64,000 nt of DNA from Amphritea japonica ATCC BAA-1530 (GTDB taxonomy: Bacteria; Pseudomonadota; Gammaproteobacteria; Pseudomonadales; Balneatricaceae): NCBI RefSeq assembly GCF_016592435.1, contig NZ_AP014545.1, positions 682,001 to 746,000 on the forward strand. Direction: 5' to 3'. Made by a program: the position numbers and the translations under genes. Positions 63,601 through 64,000 of this stretch are shown here, in pieces. Each line of letters opens with the position of its first letter. Within the stretch, counting starts at the first letter, position 1. The notes beneath the pieces were generated by a model, which saw nothing but the letters and a program-made list of their open reading frames with translations, ran no database searches and had not been told where the DNA came from.

Positions 63601-64000
63601 CGACGTGATCCTGACAGGAACGACGGTTACCGCCAATGCGGTCACCGGTGCGCATAACCTTACCCTGGCTGGTAATGCCGATATTAACGGTGTGATGGAT
63701 GTGAATGATCTGTCGGTTAGCGGCGCAGCGGCGTTTGCTACCGCCCTTTATGCTGACGCGATCAGTATTGGTGGCGCTGCCGAGTTTAAGGGGACCGTCA
63801 TCGCAGATAGCCTGGCCGTTACCGGCAATACAAATACTGCTGCAGATATCACCACAACCGCTACACAAAACTATGGCGGTGCGCTTGTCCTAATGGATGG
63901 TGTCACACTGACAGCGACGACTGTTACAGCCGAGGCTATCAGTGGCGCCCACAACCTAGCAGTCACCGGCAATGCTGATATCAATGGGGCTGTTGCTGTC
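54674..64000 (+). CDS. Giant two-partner secretion exoprotein TpsA (filamentous haemagglutinin-like), 3' end beyond the window
   Basis: From the ATG at 54674 (AAAGGGAT upstream) the frame is open to base 64000, 3,109 codons, with no stop. I translated the first ~3.3 kb and spot-checked later positions, including the last codons, which stay in frame. The signal peptide (to about residue 31, NGAQAS) is followed by the TPS domain with the secretion motif QNRNGMVFGPDSTV near residue 120, glycine-rich beta-helix repeats and LLLDPENLSIV near residue 420. From about residue 550 on there is a long array of near-identical repeats. It probably forms a surface adhesin exported by the upstream TpsB. Minus-strand open frames over this region are by-products of the repeats. 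Confidence 0.94.
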   Translation, partial: MEWKLKPLVQVIKAFSATSVGTVMLLNGAQASVDDFAVTLGAGNIAIPDNNTNIVTQTSKVMIATVSRLDLTSNELLQHNAQLSGSSVLYKIQDVKASDIQGRIEGNANLKLMVLQNRNGMVFGPDSTVNVNSFVATTLDIDDTAFQTGQLLMDANGSTGVIVNQGLIQAATGGSVVLVAGQVENQGVILAEKGRVELASGSAVTIDFDGDGLLQLRVDEATSSGTGDAVTNTGLIEANGGEVYLTAKAARDVFTRVVNNSGVIRAGGVENQDGVIRLVGEGGDTFNSGSLIANSADGRGGVIDVLGERVALTGNALIDASGKTGGGQVRIGGDYQGSNPDITNASDTFVGSEVEIKADATDSGDGGRVIVWADNRTNYQGEISARGAGNNGNGGFAEVSGKQSLSFTGDADLGAENGSNGQLLLDPENLSIVADDGIAPGLPGIDETDFEFSGTTNSIDNDTITKLLLTTDLTLQAHDDITVAVGVSIDTGNSLTLEAGDDIHINATISNTGSGDLRFIAGSASAAPVNPDGDAQIVLGADVSSLGNQTYDGAIILSDDVALTATGMGSAVNLNGTMDGLQNLVVTGTLNSAGAVDINDLSVSSDATLSSTVKAGSIGIDGNVIINDVVTADSLAVTGTTDLAADVTTTGTQNYTGTVSLTNGVTLTGTTVTANGVTGVHNLTVAGDADLNGAVSVNDLSVSGDAAFASTLDADAVTVGGNASIGDTATVDSLDITGTTDLAADVTTTGTQNYTGAVSLTNEVTLTGTTVIANAVTGVHNLAVAGDTDLNGAVSVNDLSVSGDAAFASTLDADAVTVGGNAMVGGTITADSLNITGTTDLGADVTSTGDQTYGGNTTLSSDVVLTATGMGSAVNLGGTVDGAQRLELNADGINLSGDVGGTTALTEIVFDKAVALGVDITAGVQSFLNSLTLSDHVTLTGGVSTQSIAGSQNLVVTGTLNSVGAVDINDLSVSSDATLSSTVNAGSIGIGGNAIISDVVTADSLAITGMTDLGADVTTNADQTYVGNTTLSNDVVLTATGMGSAVNLGGTVDGAQRLELNAEGINLSGDVGGTAALTEIVFDKAVALGVDITAGVQSFLNSLTLSEHVALTGDVSTQSITGPQNLMVTGTLNSVGAVDINDLSVSSDATLSSTVNAGSIGIGGNAIINDVVTAGSLAITGTTDLAADVTTTGTQNYVGVVTLANGVTLAGTTVTANAVTGANNLTVTGDADLNGTVMVRDLAVSGDAAFASTLITDLLTVGGNAVIEGAILADSLSIGGMTNLGADVTTDTTQTYGGDVSLTGDSTLTGSAVNFNGAVDGHHQLILNAVVNLSDDVGTTEELSEIVFTKAADLAVDIYADMQTYMGNLTLSDNVILTGNVGTQSVTGLHNLTVNGVLNSAGAVDVHDLTISTDAIFGSTVTGDAISIGGDAVITDLVTADSLDIAGTTALAANVTTSGTQNYTGAVALNNDVILTGTTVTANAVTGAHNLTLAGNADINGVMDVNDLSVSGAATFAAALYADAISIGGAAEFDGAVIADSLAVTGNTNTAADITTTATQNYGGTLVLTDAVTLMATTVTTEAISGAHNLTVTGSADINGAVAVNDLSVSGNSAFATTVNAKAMTLNGTASFNGAVTADSLVISGAADLGADVTTTGTQHYIGAVSLLTDLNLTGSKVMTNALTGAHNLTVSGIAEINDAVNISDLTVSEDASFASTVTANAISIGGDAVVSDVVSASSLDIIGSTGLGANVTTIGTQNYTGAVTLTNGVTLAGTAVTMNTVTGAQNLTVNGEADINGVMNVNDLSVTGAAAFATALYADAISIGGAAEFEDAVIADSLTVTGSTNTAADITTTAAQNYNGAVSLTDAVTLTATTVTTNAINGAHNLTVTGDADINGAVAVNDLTVSGDSAFASTLNTDVISIGGDAIINDIVTADSLDITGTSSIGANITTTGTQNYTGAITLANGVTLAGTTVTANAVTGANNLTVTGDADLNGTVMVRDLAVSGDAAFASALITDLLTVGGNAVIEGAILADSLSIGGMTNLGADVTTDTTQTYGGDVSLTGDSTLTGSAVNFNGAVDGHHQLILNAVVNLSGDVGTTEQLSEIVFTKATDLAVDIYADMQTYMGNLTLSDNVILTGNVGTQSVTGLNNLTVNGVLNSAGAVDVHDLTISTDAIFDSTVTGDAISIGGDAVITDLVTADSLDIAGTTALAANVTTSGTQNYTGAVALNNDVILTGTTVTANAVTGAHNLTLAGNADINGVMDVNDLSVSGAAAFAAALYADAISIGGAAEFDGAVIADSLAVTGSTNTAADITTTATQNYGGPLVLTDAVTLMATTVTTEAISGAHNLTVTGNADINGAVAVNDLLVSGDSAFASTVNAKVMTLDGTALINGVVTADSLVINGTADLGADVTTTGAQHYIGAVSLLTDLNLTGSKVTTNALTGAHNLTVTGVADINDAVNIRDLTVSEDATFTSTVTASDISIGGDAVINDVVVADSLSVAGTSDLAADVTTSSTQSYTGAMALNNDVILTGTTITTDAVTGAHNLILAGNAYINGVMNVNDLSITGAAAFATALYADAISIGGTADFDGAVSADSLAITGNTHAGADITTITVQNYNGAVVLTDAITLKATTVTTNAINGAHNLTVTGNADINGAVAVNDLSVSGNSTFAAIVNADTIDIGGNAIINEVVTAHSLDIAGTSSIGADITTTGTQNYTGALALTDGVTLAGTTVTANSVTGAHNLSVSGNADLNGRVIVSDLIVSGDVVIEGAILADSLSIGGMTDLGANVTTDTTQTYGGDVSLTGDSTLTGSAVNFNGAVDGHHQLILNAVVNLSGDVGTTEQLSEIVFTKATDLAVDIYADMQTYMGNLTLSDNVILTGNVGTQSVTGLHNLTVNGVLNSAGAVDVHDLTISTDAIFDSTVTGDAISIGGDAVITDLVTADSLDIAGATALAANVTTSGTQNYTGAVALNNDVILTGTTVTANAVTGAHNLTLAGNADINGVMDVNDLSVSGAAAFATALYADAISIGGAAEFKGTVIADSLAVTGNTNTAADITTTATQNYGGALVLMDGVTLTATTVTAEAISGAHNLAVTGNADINGAVAV
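56318..64000 (+). repeat. Modular tandem repeats within TpsA (297-bp units and longer 501/516-bp units)
   Basis: Aligning on the recurrent TQNY/DQTY codons gives module starts at 56318, 56630, 56927, 57224, 57740, 58256, 58553, 59054, 59351, 59648, 59945, 60242, 60539, 60836, 61337, 61634, 61931, 62228, 62525, 62822, 63068, 63569 and 63866. Most are exactly 297 bp (99 residues). Those at 57224 and 57740 are 516 bp, those at 58553, 60836 and 63068 are 501 bp, the first is 312 bp, and the one at 62822 is 246 bp. All lengths are multiples of 3. The protein pattern is GTQNYTGAVTLTNGVTLAGT and similar, as in a beta-solenoid. Confidence 0.93.
58276..64000 (+). repeat. 2,283-bp higher-order tandem repeat in tpsA
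   Basis: Segments starting near 58276, 60559 and 62842 repeat each other in order. The offset is 2,283 bp between the first and second copies. It is again 2,283 bp into the start of the third copy, dropping to 2,232 bp after a 51-bp (17-residue) deletion between 62822 and 63056. One copy equals six 297-bp modules plus one 501-bp module. The third copy is cut by the window end. Confidence 0.92.

Noticed and set aside
55177-63868. Many minus-strand open frames of 60-240 codons over tpsA, some with similar sequences
   Set aside because: They arise from the repeated, stop-poor codon pattern of the sense gene; they mirror one another because the sense repeats do, and lack ribosome binding sites.

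Overview
The window reads as a chromosome segment of a marine-type gammaproteobacterium, probably of the Oceanospirillaceae or a nearby group. This rests on gene order and protein similarity recognised by eye: zipA-ligA, rpsU-yqeY-dnaG-rpoD, lptD-surA-pdxA-rsmA-apaG-apaH and amgK-murU. No search was run, so the genus is open.

Layout. (1) 1-7.7 kb: the 3' part of zipA, ligA, a lipoprotein, yheU, a DUF4126 membrane protein, a CBS-domain protein and mnmC. (2) 8.0-22.4 kb: one co-directional, visibly AT-rich O-antigen/surface polysaccharide locus. It encodes gmd, a GDP-sugar epimerase/reductase and ColD (a GDP-colitose branch), four family-2 glycosyltransferases, a frameshifted GT10 and an intact GT11 fucosyl/colitosyltransferase, a Wzx-like flippase, two epimerase/reductases, a small phosphoglycosyl transferase and a WbpM-type dehydratase. 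I recognise no wzy or wzz. (3) 22.5-23.04 kb: a CAT-anticodon tRNA on the minus strand, followed by a 91-bp tandem array in which each unit carries a copy of the tRNA 3' third. (4) 23.2-28.0 kb: the macromolecular synthesis operon rpsU-yqeY-dnaG-rpoD on the minus strand. (5) 28.2-33.7 kb: tsaD, plsY, a small secreted protein, folB-folK, lemA and an M48 peptidase. (6) 33.7-42.9 kb: two minus-strand runs, folM-like/cca/glpE/apaH/apaG and rsmA/pdxA/surA/lptD. (7) 43-49 kb: amgK-murU-djlA, a DUF3530 protein, rpe-gph and a NhaR-like regulator. (8) 49.1-51.2 kb: a possible small RNA with a strong terminator, then trpE. (9) 51.3-64 kb: an orphan type VI-associated FHA protein (TagH/ImpI type), a two-partner secretion transporter (TpsB), and a giant haemagglutinin-like exoprotein (TpsA) still open at the window end.

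How the parts work together. The polysaccharide locus should build a lipid-linked oligosaccharide: WbpM, the SDR and the PGT make and load the first amino sugar; the glycosyltransferases extend it and add colitose or fucose; the flippase exports it. LptD and SurA in the housekeeping half serve outer-membrane assembly, and AmgK-MurU recycle peptidoglycan sugar. TpsB would export TpsA to the cell surface.

The most unusual structures are the tRNA-tail array at 22.55-22.99 kb, the A7 frameshift in the GT10 gene, and the nested repeat architecture of TpsA. In TpsA, 297-bp modules and longer 501/516-bp modules are organised into a 2,283-bp higher-order tandem repeat.
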